Shown: positions 54,501-61,624, counted from the stretch's first letter. The stretch: DNA of 64,000 nucleotides from Nitrospirales bacterium (GCA_029261295.1 JAJDBP010000031.1:62001-126000), one strand, 5' to 3'. Program-made: numbers and translations. The notes: generated from the letters alone by a model not told the origin.

Positions 54501-56564
54501 AATGGTCTGGCCGATGGTTATATCTCCGTCAGCCAACCCATCTCAGTCACGGATCGCGTCATCGACCTCCCTGGTTCACGCACACTTGCGCTGGGCGAAA
54601 CCATTCAGATTCCGGTCCTCATCGCCCCGGATCCGGCGCCAGCGGGCGGCGTGACCATTGCGCTCACGAGCAGCGATCCCGCAATCGTCTCTGTGCTTAC
54701 CCCAACCGTTGTAATTGCGGAAGGTGAGTTCACCGCTGATGCAACAATCATGGCCAATAGTACAACCATGGGAATCGCAGACATCATGGCCAGTAATGTC
54801 GGTTTTGCTCCGGATGTCACGAACGCGATGGTGACTGCAGATCTCCAAATTCTGGAATCTACGGTTCAGTTCGACCACCTCGAAACAGGCCATATCTTTC
54901 TACGTATAAAAAGTGGGGGTCAGCCATTTCCGGCTGCAGCTGGCGGGCTCAATGTCGCACTCAGTGCTGACGACACGACCTGTGTGACTGTGGCCCCGAC
55001 GGCCACGATTCCGGCGGGTGAGTCAATATTAGAAGTGCTCTTGACCTATGGCGGGACGGCGACCATCCCCTGTAATACAACTGTCACGGCTACGAACTTG
55101 CAATTTGGGACCGATGCCGTACAAGTCACGATGGGCCCACAAGTTGATGATCTGGGGTCGCTAAGCTTCACCGCGTTTGGTGGAACGCGAGTAGGCGGAG
55201 GGTTGCAAGACAGCAATTTCCGCCTGAACTTGAGTAGTGGTGCCCATGCTGGAGTAACTGTTCAACTGCGAAGTAGTGATCCATCGAGCATGTTGCTATC
55301 CGATGGAGGTTTTGTCGCAGGTGATGCCATATTGGAAGTTGCCTTTACCCCAGGGCAGACGACTAAGTTTTTTACGGTGCAAGGGGTGGCGGGGGCGACG
55401 GGCCCGGTGACGATCACAGCGACAGAGCCGCGGTTTACGGATGGGACGGTGAATGTGGAGATTGTCGAGCCGGTAGTAGATATCCTAAGTCTGTCGCCAA
55501 CCCATACGATCACAACAGTACAGCAGATTGCGGATAATGTATTTACGGTCCGTACAGGGATTTTGAATGTGGCCGGGACGAGCTTGAGCCCTGAGCAGCT
55601 CGTGAGTGCGGCGGCGGGGCCGTTGACGGTGGATTTGGCGAGTAGTGATACCGCATTTGGGTCGCTGGTGACCAATGCGGGCACGGCGGGCACGGGGCAG
55701 GTGGTCGTGCCAGTGAATAATTCTCGATCTCCGGGTAATGTGGCCTCCGGGGGCAGTGCGGTGACGTTTCCGGCGTTTCCGTCGGCGGTGACAGGGTCGA
55801 CGGACATTACGGCGACGGCGATAGGGTTTGGCCCAGATACTGCGACAGTGAATGTAACGGTGACGGCCGCGAATATAAGCTTCACCGCGTTTGGTGGAAC
55901 GCGAGTAGGCGGAGGGTTGCAAGACAGCAATTTCCGGATGACCTTGAGTGGAGGCGATCATGGGGGCGCGACGGTACAGCTAACGAGCAGTAATCCGGCG
56001 GTAGCGTTGGTGGCGCCGGATGGGGCGACGGCAGGGAGTACGTCGATCAATGTGGTCTTTGCCAATGGCCAGACGATCAGAAATATTACGGTGCAAGGGG
56101 TGGCGGGGGCGACGGGCCCGGTGACGATCACAGCGACAGAGCCGCGGTTTACGGATGGGACGGTGAATGTGGAGATTGTCGAGCCGGTCCTGGATATTCT
56201 GAGTTTATTTCCAACGATTTCTTCCAACGCACCGAACAATTCCTTTACGGTCCGTACGGGGATTCCCAATCAAGCCGGGACGACTTTGAGCAATGAACAG
56301 GTCGTTAGCGCGGGGGCGGGTACGTTACAGATCTTGACGACGAGTAATAATCCAGAGGTCTGCCAACTTATCACCAACGCAGCAACTGGTGCTCAGGCAA
56401 CCGTAGAGGTACAACCCAATCAAAGCCGATCTCCCTCTTCTGTCGCCACCGGTGGGGTGGCGCATGGTCCACTGACTACCGGGTCTTGTACAATTACGGC
56501 GACGTCGGGTGACTTTATCAATGGATTTCCGGATGCCTCGCAAGATGTGACGGTGACTCCTTAA
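48561..56564 (+). CDS. Giant secreted multidomain protein (dockerin-like, HYDIN, Ig/Big, IPT, PKD, repeats)
   Basis: The ~2,667-residue product starts with a signal peptide (KICLLLALVFLLLCGWFSPLFAA). Two calcium-loop, dockerin-like segments follow (~218-325: LDVDENGSAEAATDGKIILRFL and LDVDCSGTTSPMTDGNLIIRFL), then two HYDIN/choice-of-anchor-D domains (~334-547). A 34-residue glycine tract (~827-860) precedes DUF11-like strands. Two Big_5-type domains (~1300-1625), an IPT/TIG domain (~1630-1715), a PKD domain (~1718-1810, NAGLDQIVSAGDLVTLDGSGSFDSDG), CalX/invasin-like repeats (~1813-2097), and long near-identical repeats (~2201-2667) complete it. There is no autotransporter, LPXTG, PEP-CTERM or obvious sorting signal at the C-terminus. 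Start ATG 48561 has GAGGA 4 nt before it; ATG 48576 is an alternative. It is probably a surface or matrix adhesin; secretion route unknown. GC and codon use (many GCG/ACG/GGG) are higher than in flanking genes. Confidence 0.88.
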   Translation: MEISTMTNAVHRPFLNQNKICLLLALVFLLLCGWFSPLFAAVEFESFQVKNPNLQTQRGPLLDGMTLRGTIRLAPASNGIDPLQEPLMVTLRDSEGTVLFSQTIPSGAFTKKKRRRGSTDYTFKGADTAEFHNIRLAVTKKKSVTFTLTSKNLQMACCSPTMMSLEIGDDGGAINLTTQTQLPMDSQGLVAEEGRPETSEAIDEPLSSAVSAAFPEDSLDVDENGSAEAATDGKIILRFLFGLRGSAMTDGVLGAGAQQTDPAAIAAYLEDRRLSMLDVDCSGTTSPMTDGNLIIRFLNGLDGTDLTNGITETTGCRPTAEEIIPFLQQFIHTMPLLDVNPLNLDFGNVFVGLSSTMNVMVGNLGNAPLSITSISTKPPFTVFAPTAFTISIGEAARKVGIGFTPSSAGPFSETVTIEQLDGSSVMVSANGQGIVASDPGDMSVPPSLEFDEVAEEKSVDQTLTMTNTGLGPLTVFGVMVDHTDFSVVPTPGEMFPLIIPPGSSMNLVVTLTTPIGSAGTRFEGLLTVQSDDPDEGDTVVLLEGQAVAAVQNNPVLSARVQFNPFDLITATTCSNVGGDVQFGSDSLASDSFHVVLTDQGGTAVISTNFNGSSGPGTVSFSGINACGLADGVISVKVIPTIGGILLPGFAGTPAVKNTSTLNAPILNPVDPVSVLSVISLCGTARESTTVRVEGGASVVSTTLDAATTNFCLDVPLRRNSSNILIASAIDDLSVAPKLVASAQQVTVMHVDPSEIVIAQASSRPLTVEEIETLVDNGVIDIDDPTNFNVSVYTVVLTIGSFGSSFPSTISVIGKWPNKAPGGTVAYGGGGSGGGGGWGGGGGGGGGGGGGGGGGGGGGGGCITGCALPFWVQLKEGGPQIPGIIIIDGRIKTLKEFFQVTILIQNTSETFILTDVNTMITLPSGLSPVRAGLGTNVGDVNTNGDIDMVTLGTIGPQTNGTGQFIVRGDGIGTHDITVNFDGFITGGGLTEPFPMNGSANTSVEVFGPPELDVVVRHPSRIGLPDVMVNEIYTLFVDVTNTSDRPALYASMELFLGGDVLLVDENDVPIPNSHEIKNFGHIDPGATVSSAFRVQSLVEGEIIACQGLASENITLTVDTGPDGAPCNIANTFPANFEPLPADAVPTVIGINPLNGQPNIPVTTSVLAVFTPQSACLTVDTWTNVVTQPIPGGGGILEIVSADLASTGTVVLEELDPLGNPVRHIPIDLTLANPPAGGTTIAAMRLGLDAPNSQVFLKDNATYRTTIKGGGGGVCSATSSATLAEDFVWTFSTEQKCEGVTPPQVTIIDPAEGSIDRPLNQSVVLNFTNRMNPATLTFVPGDLGASTFSVYTNASEIGGDIDIAGATPIAGQAVFSNLEQTITFIPSANLPAGGTVHVRLTDGLKDTCGNPLQTPANGVRLFSFTVQPPDIDPPANPLVTPVVTLTNLNQITVSGSAEPLSTMTVTGGATIATNQAGPSGLFNVLVTLTPSQSNTLQVQSEDASGNISGVVSVDTVGGALVVTNDSTPPMVNAIAPADGASEIPTDSVIAVAFSEGIDPNTVNSLNVEVNNGGLSGTLSLDGGSGFTFTPASPLGMNQNISIRIRANGVRDLAGNGLTEDFVATFTTVQGPPTITMIIPGLGVQGQTVNAEIRGTGLINVTGLTIDGTGVTLTNRGTGDADTTRIDVTFAIDFTAPTGSRTVEVTTPTGSTTNTFMVLLNTAPIANAGLDQIVSAGDLVTLDGSGSFDSDGHPINFAWTLTTVPQGSAASLTNANMAMPTFTADLGGEYRTQLVVDDTAAFSTPDEVIITAVAIPQTVTLGPAPAQMLTRSSLTLTAVLDAPAPAGGQVVNLSASNGKVTVSATAIVPGGATSVDFSADSNTETGVVTVDATSTGLVGSSSEITVNARTFSLTIPLVGLDRTVTGTVTLLDPAPVGGATILLSSDDLGVATISPDSVTVPQGGTTATFEVTGSSTVGFTNIVGNGLADGYISVSQPISVTDRVIDLPGSRTLALGETIQIPVLIAPDPAPAGGVTIALTSSDPAIVSVLTPTVVIAEGEFTADATIMANSTTMGIADIMASNVGFAPDVTNAMVTADLQILESTVQFDHLETGHIFLRIKSGGQPFPAAAGGLNVALSADDTTCVTVAPTATIPAGESILEVLLTYGGTATIPCNTTVTATNLQFGTDAVQVTMGPQVDDLGSLSFTAFGGTRVGGGLQDSNFRLNLSSGAHAGVTVQLRSSDPSSMLLSDGGFVAGDAILEVAFTPGQTTKFFTVQGVAGATGPVTITATEPRFTDGTVNVEIVEPVVDILSLSPTHTITTVQQIADNVFTVRTGILNVAGTSLSPEQLVSAAAGPLTVDLASSDTAFGSLVTNAGTAGTGQVVVPVNNSRSPGNVASGGSAVTFPAFPSAVTGSTDITATAIGFGPDTATVNVTVTAANISFTAFGGTRVGGGLQDSNFRMTLSGGDHGGATVQLTSSNPAVALVAPDGATAGSTSINVVFANGQTIRNITVQGVAGATGPVTITATEPRFTDGTVNVEIVEPVLDILSLFPTISSNAPNNSFTVRTGIPNQAGTTLSNEQVVSAGAGTLQILTTSNNPEVCQLITNAATGAQATVEVQPNQSRSPSSVATGGVAHGPLTTGSCTITATSGDFINGFPDASQDVTVTP
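51039..51140 (+). repeat. Polyglycine-coding GGN tract
   Basis: 34 consecutive codons are almost all GGC/GGT, broken only by one Ser and one Trp codon. It encodes a flexible linker of ~34 residues bordered by Cys codons (C.-tgC) just after. The run is prone to slippage in steps of 3 bp, so length variation between strains or assemblies is likely. Confidence 0.9.
55162..56188 (+). repeat. Two-copy 714-bp tandem repeat in the giant gene
   Basis: Blocks of perfect identity recur with a constant 714-bp (238-codon) offset: 55162-55222 equals 55876-55936 (61 bp), and 55372-55474 equals 56086-56188 (103 bp). The intervening sequence has diverged in the protein (e.g. NLSSGAHAG versus TLSGGDHGG). The encoded repeat is SFTAFGGTRVGGGLQDSNFR...VQGVAGATGPVTITATEPRF. 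Such exact islands inside a diverged repeat point to recent gene conversion. Confidence 0.92.
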
Positions 56565-56633
56565 GGAAATTAAAAGGGTATTGGGTAAAATCCTCGAGCC
56601 AGGTCTGGGGCTTGGCGAACGGTCATCGACACT

Positions 56634-56966
56634 ATGCAATATTTTTTATCTATACTTCTATTGGGAATGGTGCTCTGTTTTCCCGGACATGCCTCCGCTT
56701 CTGTGCGTGTGAATGTCTCCATTCATTCGGAAGAATTGCAGACTCAGGATGAGATTGGGTCTGTCAACGTGGAGGGACTTGGAAACGTCCGGCTTCTGGC
56801 TATTCCAAGGGGTAAGAAAATTATCGTCAAGGCTTTAGTCAAAGGCGAAGTCATTGGAAGGGCGGAAACGTTTGTCGGGCTCACTCAAACCCCGCTCTTT
56901 CTTCAAACTCCCTCTGGCCTGAAGGAAATTCTCATCTTCTGGGGCCAGTCTCTAAAAAATAAGTAG
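56634..56966 (+). CDS. Small exported protein
   Basis: The 110-residue product has a signal peptide (FLSILLLGMVLCFPGHASA, cleavage near SAS) and a mature part of ~85 residues rich in beta strands (VRVNVSIHSEELQ, EIGSVNVEGLGNVRLLAIP, KIIVKALVKGEVIG). I recognise no family. It starts 70 bp after the giant gene and may form an operon with it; a partner or accessory role is possible. The mature protein has no cysteine. Confidence 0.65.
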   Translation: MQYFLSILLLGMVLCFPGHASASVRVNVSIHSEELQTQDEIGSVNVEGLGNVRLLAIPRGKKIIVKALVKGEVIGRAETFVGLTQTPLFLQTPSGLKEILIFWGQSLKNK

Positions 56967-57014
56967 AAGGCATTCCCTAAGATGCCTGGAATGATTCACA
57001 TAACCCGCCCCTAA

Positions 57015-57037
57015 AAACCCCCCGGTGGGTTTCTCTT
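57015..57037 (+). terminator. Intrinsic terminator candidate after the small exported protein
   Basis: AAACCC-cccggt-GGGTTT (57015-57032) is followed by CTCTTTCT, a pyrimidine-rich but interrupted T stretch. It lies between convergent genes (small exported protein and the - strand hydrolase), where a terminator is expected. Confidence 0.45.
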
Positions 57038-57096
57038 TCTGACCCTTACAGGCTTTTCTTACTGTTTGCAGGAACTGGGTTTAGGGCATGCAGGAT

Positions 57097-59355
57097 TTAT
57101 ATATGTGCCATGAACCATTTTGCGATATCCTCACCAGAAGCGTTTTCAGCCTGGATGGTTAATCTATGAGATTGGTTCATTTGAGCATAGGCCGCTCGGG
57201 CTCTGTTGTAGGTCTCTTCAGCTCGCTTGCGGCTGATCTGCCGATTGCACCCATCCACTAGTCCTTCTATTCGTAGGGGACGAGGAGCCAACGCCTCGGC
57301 CATATCAGGTAAATCGGCGATTCTTAACAATCCTCGAATGATTGAATCCACTGGCTGATAGACAAATGGTTCATCTAGCATTGCCTCATAACTTAGAAGA
57401 CTTCCCTGTATATACACGGCCCGGATGTCTGGTTCGTACAGCGCGGCAAAGAGAGTGGCCACTCCAGCTAACGGTTCTCCTCGCTCTGGATAGTGAGTGG
57501 CATCTAACGGGACGGCGAGTTTCTTCCCATGTGGGTTGGGTGCCGCAAGAGAATCAGCCCAAAGACCTATTCGATTTTCATCGATTTCTTTTCGATTACG
57601 GAGATGGTCTATGACGGTTCGTAGATCGCGCACGCGAGAACTGAGCAAGCTTTCCCCAAGCATGAGACTTGTGGTAGTGACACCGGCGCTCGGACTGAGT
57701 CTGCCTCTGTACACTTCGCCATGTCGCCCATCGCCGATCCCTCGCATTTCCACTAAACAGACGGCTATCTTTTGACCCAACAGACTCTGGATCATTGGCA
57801 GACGTTCTTTCTTGAGTCTGAGATTCCCCTCCTGCGTCACACCAATCACTATTGGTGGTTTCGTTTTGCCCAAACGAGACGGCCATAGAATTTGAAAGCG
57901 GACGAAAAGGTTTTCTTCGACTTCCAAGACTACATAGCCCGATTTTCCAAAACCTCGACGCGTTGATTGCACTCGATAGGATGGGAAGGGCGTTATGGGT
58001 CTCAGAATCTCGGTGAGTTCTTGTTGCAACTGTCCCGCCTGTGTGCCTTGCTCTTCCGCTTCTCGCAGAATACGACGAGTGGTGAGGTGTTTTTGGGCCA
58101 TGTCTGGTGTGATTTGATGAACCCGGTGCGGGCTGAATGTTTTGCGTGCCTCCTTGGTCAAACATTCCAGCTTTGCCTTTTGAACCGGTTCGGTCACTTC
58201 TTGTTCAGGAACAGGAATATCAAACCATTCTTGCAATATGGGATAGAGCTGCTTGCGATGGATGGGACCGACATTGGTGCAATGGGAATCCAGGGGACCA
58301 TGCCGCGATATTCGGCCGGACCCGTGTACTGAGTGGAGCGCATCGCGTTGGCCATAGAGCTCATAGACTTTTTCAAGATATTTCCAAGTCATATCATGCT
58401 GAGGATCCCAAGAAAATTCTCGTCCATAGACCAATCGGCGTGGGGCAATCGAGCAAAGAATGACCCATGGCCAGAATCCCAATCGAGCCGTATCCGGAAG
58501 ACTTCTTGTTGAGTCCCACTCACCCATCGAGAGAGGCCCGAAGTTAAATGCGACCACTGCTGTCACACGCTCATCCAATGCACCAACGACTGCTGCTAAA
58601 TCTCCTCCCCCTGCCACTGCCCCGATGACGATGATTCGGTCACGATCAACTTGGGGATTCGCCCATAACCAATCAATGCCACGCCTCACATCTTGAACCA
58701 TCCATCCCATTAAGCTTTCGCCGATCAGATCCAATTGCATGCCCAGCACATGTCGGAAGTAATAGTCTTGCCGGTCAAGACGAAATGAATCGTTGTAGTT
58801 CGCTGGTGAGGCGAAGGGATGTTGCCGTCGTTCACCATGCCCTAGTAAATCCATAATGAGGACTGCGCAACCTTGTTGAGCCCACGTCATCCCCATGCAT
58901 TGTAATTCTTCTTGAGTTTTGGGCTCGTGATGACTGTGACAAATGATAATCGCTGGCGTTTTCTGAGAGCTTAGGGTTGGACGATAGAGGTTCGCTGTCA
59001 CGGGTACATCCCTGTGACCCTGGTAGACGATATTTTCAATGCGGTATCGATCTCGTTCTACTGTACCACTGACAACCGAGTTCGGGGTTTCCAAATTCGT
59101 CACATTGTTGGTGAGGGAAAGACGGAGTGCTGCCATGCGTTCCTCACAGAAAGTCTCCCACTCGGCTTTTGTGCTTATGCCATCTAAAAGGGATATATCC
59201 TTTTCTGCTGCTTCTTGTAGTTGTGTTGAGAGATGATCGCCAAGCTCTCGAATCCGTCGATTGCCGAATGCTACTTTTCGTGCCCATAGCCATTGGCGAA
59301 CCTGTGAAGGGAGTAGTGCTTTCACCAAACTTTTGATTGGCATATGGCTAGCCAT
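57097..59355 (-). CDS. Double alpha/beta-hydrolase-domain protein (acetyl-xylan-esterase/dienelactone-hydrolase-like)
   Basis: The ~752-residue product holds two hydrolase-like domains. The first (~105-370) has PAIIICHSHHEPK, LIMDLLGHGERR and VIGAVAGGGDLAAV, where the usual nucleophile Ser of GASGGG is Ala. The second (~480-700) has VEMRGIGDGRHGEVYRG and IGLWADSLAAPN, with a Ser in a non-canonical A-D-S-L-A. A C-terminal segment (YQPVDSIIRGLLRIADLPDMAEALAPRPL) is duplicated as a remnant at 48065. No signal peptide is evident. ATG 59355 is my choice; TTG 59370 is in frame. Related enzymes deacetylate or hydrolyse sugars and esters, but the missing Ser makes activity of domain one doubtful. Confidence 0.8.
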   Translation of the reverse strand: MASHMPIKSLVKALLPSQVRQWLWARKVAFGNRRIRELGDHLSTQLQEAAEKDISLLDGISTKAEWETFCEERMAALRLSLTNNVTNLETPNSVVSGTVERDRYRIENIVYQGHRDVPVTANLYRPTLSSQKTPAIIICHSHHEPKTQEELQCMGMTWAQQGCAVLIMDLLGHGERRQHPFASPANYNDSFRLDRQDYYFRHVLGMQLDLIGESLMGWMVQDVRRGIDWLWANPQVDRDRIIVIGAVAGGGDLAAVVGALDERVTAVVAFNFGPLSMGEWDSTRSLPDTARLGFWPWVILCSIAPRRLVYGREFSWDPQHDMTWKYLEKVYELYGQRDALHSVHGSGRISRHGPLDSHCTNVGPIHRKQLYPILQEWFDIPVPEQEVTEPVQKAKLECLTKEARKTFSPHRVHQITPDMAQKHLTTRRILREAEEQGTQAGQLQQELTEILRPITPFPSYRVQSTRRGFGKSGYVVLEVEENLFVRFQILWPSRLGKTKPPIVIGVTQEGNLRLKKERLPMIQSLLGQKIAVCLVEMRGIGDGRHGEVYRGRLSPSAGVTTTSLMLGESLLSSRVRDLRTVIDHLRNRKEIDENRIGLWADSLAAPNPHGKKLAVPLDATHYPERGEPLAGVATLFAALYEPDIRAVYIQGSLLSYEAMLDEPFVYQPVDSIIRGLLRIADLPDMAEALAPRPLRIEGLVDGCNRQISRKRAEETYNRARAAYAQMNQSHRLTIQAENASGEDIAKWFMAHI

Positions 59356-59370
59356 GACCTCCGAACTCAA

Positions 59371-59844
59371 TGAGGGAACGAGACAAGACGAGCTTAGCAG
59401 ATTGCTAAGAGCTGTGAAGTGCCGACGTGCGCGTGAAATGTTCTATCAAAAGCTGGAAACACGGGAAGAACTTTACCTACTATGGGTTTTCCCTTATTGG
59501 CTAGTTGTGCTGAAAAACTCGGGTATTTCTCTCAGGTAGATGTTTTTTTCATGTATACAAATGGATAAAAAGTGTATCACTTTAGATATAGTTTTCTATT
59601 CACTCTCTGCTTTGATTAAGAGAGATCTCTCTTAAGTTTCTGTGTAATTTCAACGTCTTCCCTTGTGTGAAGCTGTTCCTTTTTTTTTACAGAAAAAATG
59701 GCACAAACACTGCTTTCTCAGCAGAGGTGGAGTCGTAGTTCAGATGGCGACCTTTTCCTTCTTTCAAAATAGGCCACGACGGAAGTTGGAAAAGAAGGTA
59801 AGGGGAAGAATGCCAAACATTTTTTCTTTGGAAAGGAGTCAATC
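59371..59844. other. 474-bp intergenic region with palindromes
   Basis: This divergent gap between hydrolase and neprosin genes is AT-rich. It contains a hairpin CTTAGCA-gat-TGCTAAG (59393-59409), a 20-bp perfect palindrome (59616-59635), and a T9 run near 59674. No gene is convincing; small frames there lack ribosome-binding sites and recognisable sequence. A strong GGAAAGGAG Shine-Dalgarno appears just before 59845. Confidence 0.5.
59616..59635. promoter_or_regulatory. 20-bp perfect palindrome, operator candidate
   Basis: TTAAGAGAGATCTCTCTTAA reads the same on both strands. It lies ~210 bp before the neprosin-like gene and ~260 bp before the divergent hydrolase. With no T-run it does not look like a terminator, and its length suits a dimeric regulator. 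The chance of a hairpin with no loop is low, so an operator is the best guess. Confidence 0.45.
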
Positions 59845-61209
59845 ATGCGAAAGAGGAACAATCATGGTTTTTGCCACGTGAGGTTCGGACATCTTTTCCT
59901 AGGCAGTCTAGGGCTAGTGCTTCTGCTTGCCAGTTGTCATGGCCACGGACCTTATCCGCCCAATGGGCAGGACTCGGATCCTTATGTGGCTGACATCGGG
60001 GATCTTCCTGACTTGGATGAGCCAGGCCCACTTCGCCATTCCGCTCCACCGCAGGATCGGGTTCTCAATGAAAAAGAACGTATCCGCATGCAGGAGTATC
60101 TGACGCAATATATTGATCCCAAGGATGTCGTGTTTCATTTCACTTCCCCGGCTGGGGATGAAATTGACTGTGTGGATATCAAGAAACAGCCAGCGCTGCG
60201 AAGGCCTGATATGGTCAAGCACGTTATCGAATATAAGCCTCGCCACAATGTTCGTGAGGAAGAAATGGACAAGAATAGACAAGGAGCCGCTGAGCATCCT
60301 GATCGACTCTCCCTTGAACAGGAGTTTTCTTCAGGAGGGAAAAATTGCCCGCAGGGGTCCGTTCCGATTCGGCATCTTACCATGGACATTCTCCAAAGCT
60401 TTGAAACGTTAGAGGCTTTTTTTCATAAAACCCCACCAAAAGATGGGCCGACCAGTCTCCATCAATATGCCACTGCCCACAAATGGGTCAGCAATTGGGG
60501 TGGAGAAAGCGTGTTGAATATTTGGAAGCCCTATACCGAGCGTTCCGATGAATTTACCTTGTCTCAAATATGGGTCGTGCGAGGTTCCGGTAGCAATAAG
60601 GAAACGATAGAAGGGGGCTGGCAGAAATATCGAGATTTGTATGGGGATTGGCGTTCCAGGTTGTTTATTTATTTTACGCCTGACAACTATGGCAGCGGCG
60701 GATGTTACAATTTATCCTGTGGGGCCTTTGTTCAGGTTAATAACACTGTATACATTGGTGGAGGATTTACAAACTATAGCTCGCATGGTGGTTCTCAGCA
60801 TACCTTTAAACTTCTTTGGTATAAGGATGGGGAGTCTGGGCATTGGTGGTTACGGTATGGGAATACCTGGGTAGGGTATTATCCCCGTACGCTCTTTGAT
60901 TCCAACGGTCTGCGGAACTTTGCCTCTCGGACAAGCTTCGGGGGCGAGATCATTAACAGAAATATTAATAGCCAACATACGCGAACCGACATGGGAAGTG
61001 GATATATGCCCTCCTTTGGATACCAATGGGCCGCCTATCAACGCTCTATTCGGTATGTGGATACCAATAATTTTTATCGGCAAGCCACCGGTATGTCGAC
61101 CAATGTGAGTGATGATGACTGTTATGATATTCAGCTTAAATCAAGCAGTGGTTCCTGGGAACAATATTTTTACTTTGGCGGGTGGGGATATAATTCACAA
61201 TGTGAATAG
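59845..61209 (+). CDS. Neprosin-domain lipoprotein (putative prolyl glutamic peptidase)
   Basis: The 454-residue product has a lipoprotein signal peptide ending in LLLASC. An acidic Pro-rich linker and a neprosin activation-like segment follow (~90-135, containing IDCVDIKKQPALRRP, as in plant neprosin precursors). The neprosin domain (~200-454) contains SLHQYATAHK, SQIWVVRGSG, TIEGGWQKYRDLYGDWRSRLFIYFT, CYNLSCGAFVQVNN, WWLRYGNTWVGYYP and FGGEIIN, plus MGSGYMPSFG. The Glu in IEGGW and the Glu in GGEI match the two conserved glutamates that I believe form the catalytic pair of pitcher-plant neprosin. The family is best known from plants (DUF239). A good GGAAAGGAG Shine-Dalgarno precedes ATG 59845. 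It would sit in an outer or periplasmic membrane leaflet. Confidence 0.85.
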   Translation: MRKRNNHGFCHVRFGHLFLGSLGLVLLLASCHGHGPYPPNGQDSDPYVADIGDLPDLDEPGPLRHSAPPQDRVLNEKERIRMQEYLTQYIDPKDVVFHFTSPAGDEIDCVDIKKQPALRRPDMVKHVIEYKPRHNVREEEMDKNRQGAAEHPDRLSLEQEFSSGGKNCPQGSVPIRHLTMDILQSFETLEAFFHKTPPKDGPTSLHQYATAHKWVSNWGGESVLNIWKPYTERSDEFTLSQIWVVRGSGSNKETIEGGWQKYRDLYGDWRSRLFIYFTPDNYGSGGCYNLSCGAFVQVNNTVYIGGGFTNYSSHGGSQHTFKLLWYKDGESGHWWLRYGNTWVGYYPRTLFDSNGLRNFASRTSFGGEIINRNINSQHTRTDMGSGYMPSFGYQWAAYQRSIRYVDTNNFYRQATGMSTNVSDDDCYDIQLKSSSGSWEQYFYFGGWGYNSQCE

Positions 61210-61251
61210 GGGGATACTTTTCCTTAGCCAGTGTGTGGGGGGAGAGGGCGT

Positions 61252-61581
61252 ATGATGATGTCCTGGTTCTTAGTGATACTCGTGACGGGGATGGGTGGGG
61301 TACTGGAGCCAACCGATAATCAGTCAACATCTATATCCTTGGATATGACTTCTGGTCAGGTGCTGGCTCTTTTGGGAAAACCTGATCGCAAAGCGGTATT
61401 GGAAGGCAAGTTGCTACGTATTCTACCCCCGGATGACACGGAGATTGATCTCTTACAGAATAGACTTGTGTTTCTCTATGACGAGACGAACGTACAGGTT
61501 TGGTTTAAGGAAGGGCGGGTCACGGGGATGACTAAACGTGGAGTCGCCGTGTTGAAGAAGGAGTCTTTGGCTCATGAATGA
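61252..61581 (+). CDS. Small exported protein with BamE/SmpA-like fold
   Basis: The ~109-residue protein has a signal peptide (MMMSWFLVILVTGMGGVLE) and a mature domain with MTSGQVLALLGKPDRKAV, LRILPPDD, LVFLYDETNVQVWFKEGRVTG. This resembles the MT..QV..LLG.P... pattern of the SmpA/OmlA (BamE) superfamily, also seen in many non-BamE exported proteins. It lies 42 bp after the neprosin gene and is probably co-transcribed. ATG 61252 starts the signal peptide directly after a purine-rich GAGAGGG; a GTG 21 nt upstream is possible. A Bam role is not implied. Confidence 0.6.
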   Translation: MMMSWFLVILVTGMGGVLEPTDNQSTSISLDMTSGQVLALLGKPDRKAVLEGKLLRILPPDDTEIDLLQNRLVFLYDETNVQVWFKEGRVTGMTKRGVAVLKKESLAHE

Positions 61582-61602
61582 AATCAATGTCCTCTATTCT
61601 AC

Positions 61603-61624
61603 TTGGCAATGAAATGCCAATTTT
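61603..61624 (+). terminator. Intrinsic terminator candidate
   Basis: TTGGCA-atgaaa-TGCCAA (61603-61620) followed by TTTT, 21 bp after the preceding + strand gene. The stem is short but perfect and well placed, before the convergent SulP gene. Confidence 0.5.

Noticed and set aside
55262-55930. Long minus-strand open frame (222 codons) over the repeat region
   Set aside because: Same reason: opposite-strand shadow of the repeats, and its own repeats mirror the sense-strand ones.
59653-59881. Small + strand frames before the neprosin gene
   Set aside because: They run into the neprosin start in another frame and lack Shine-Dalgarno sites; the true start at 59845 has a strong one.
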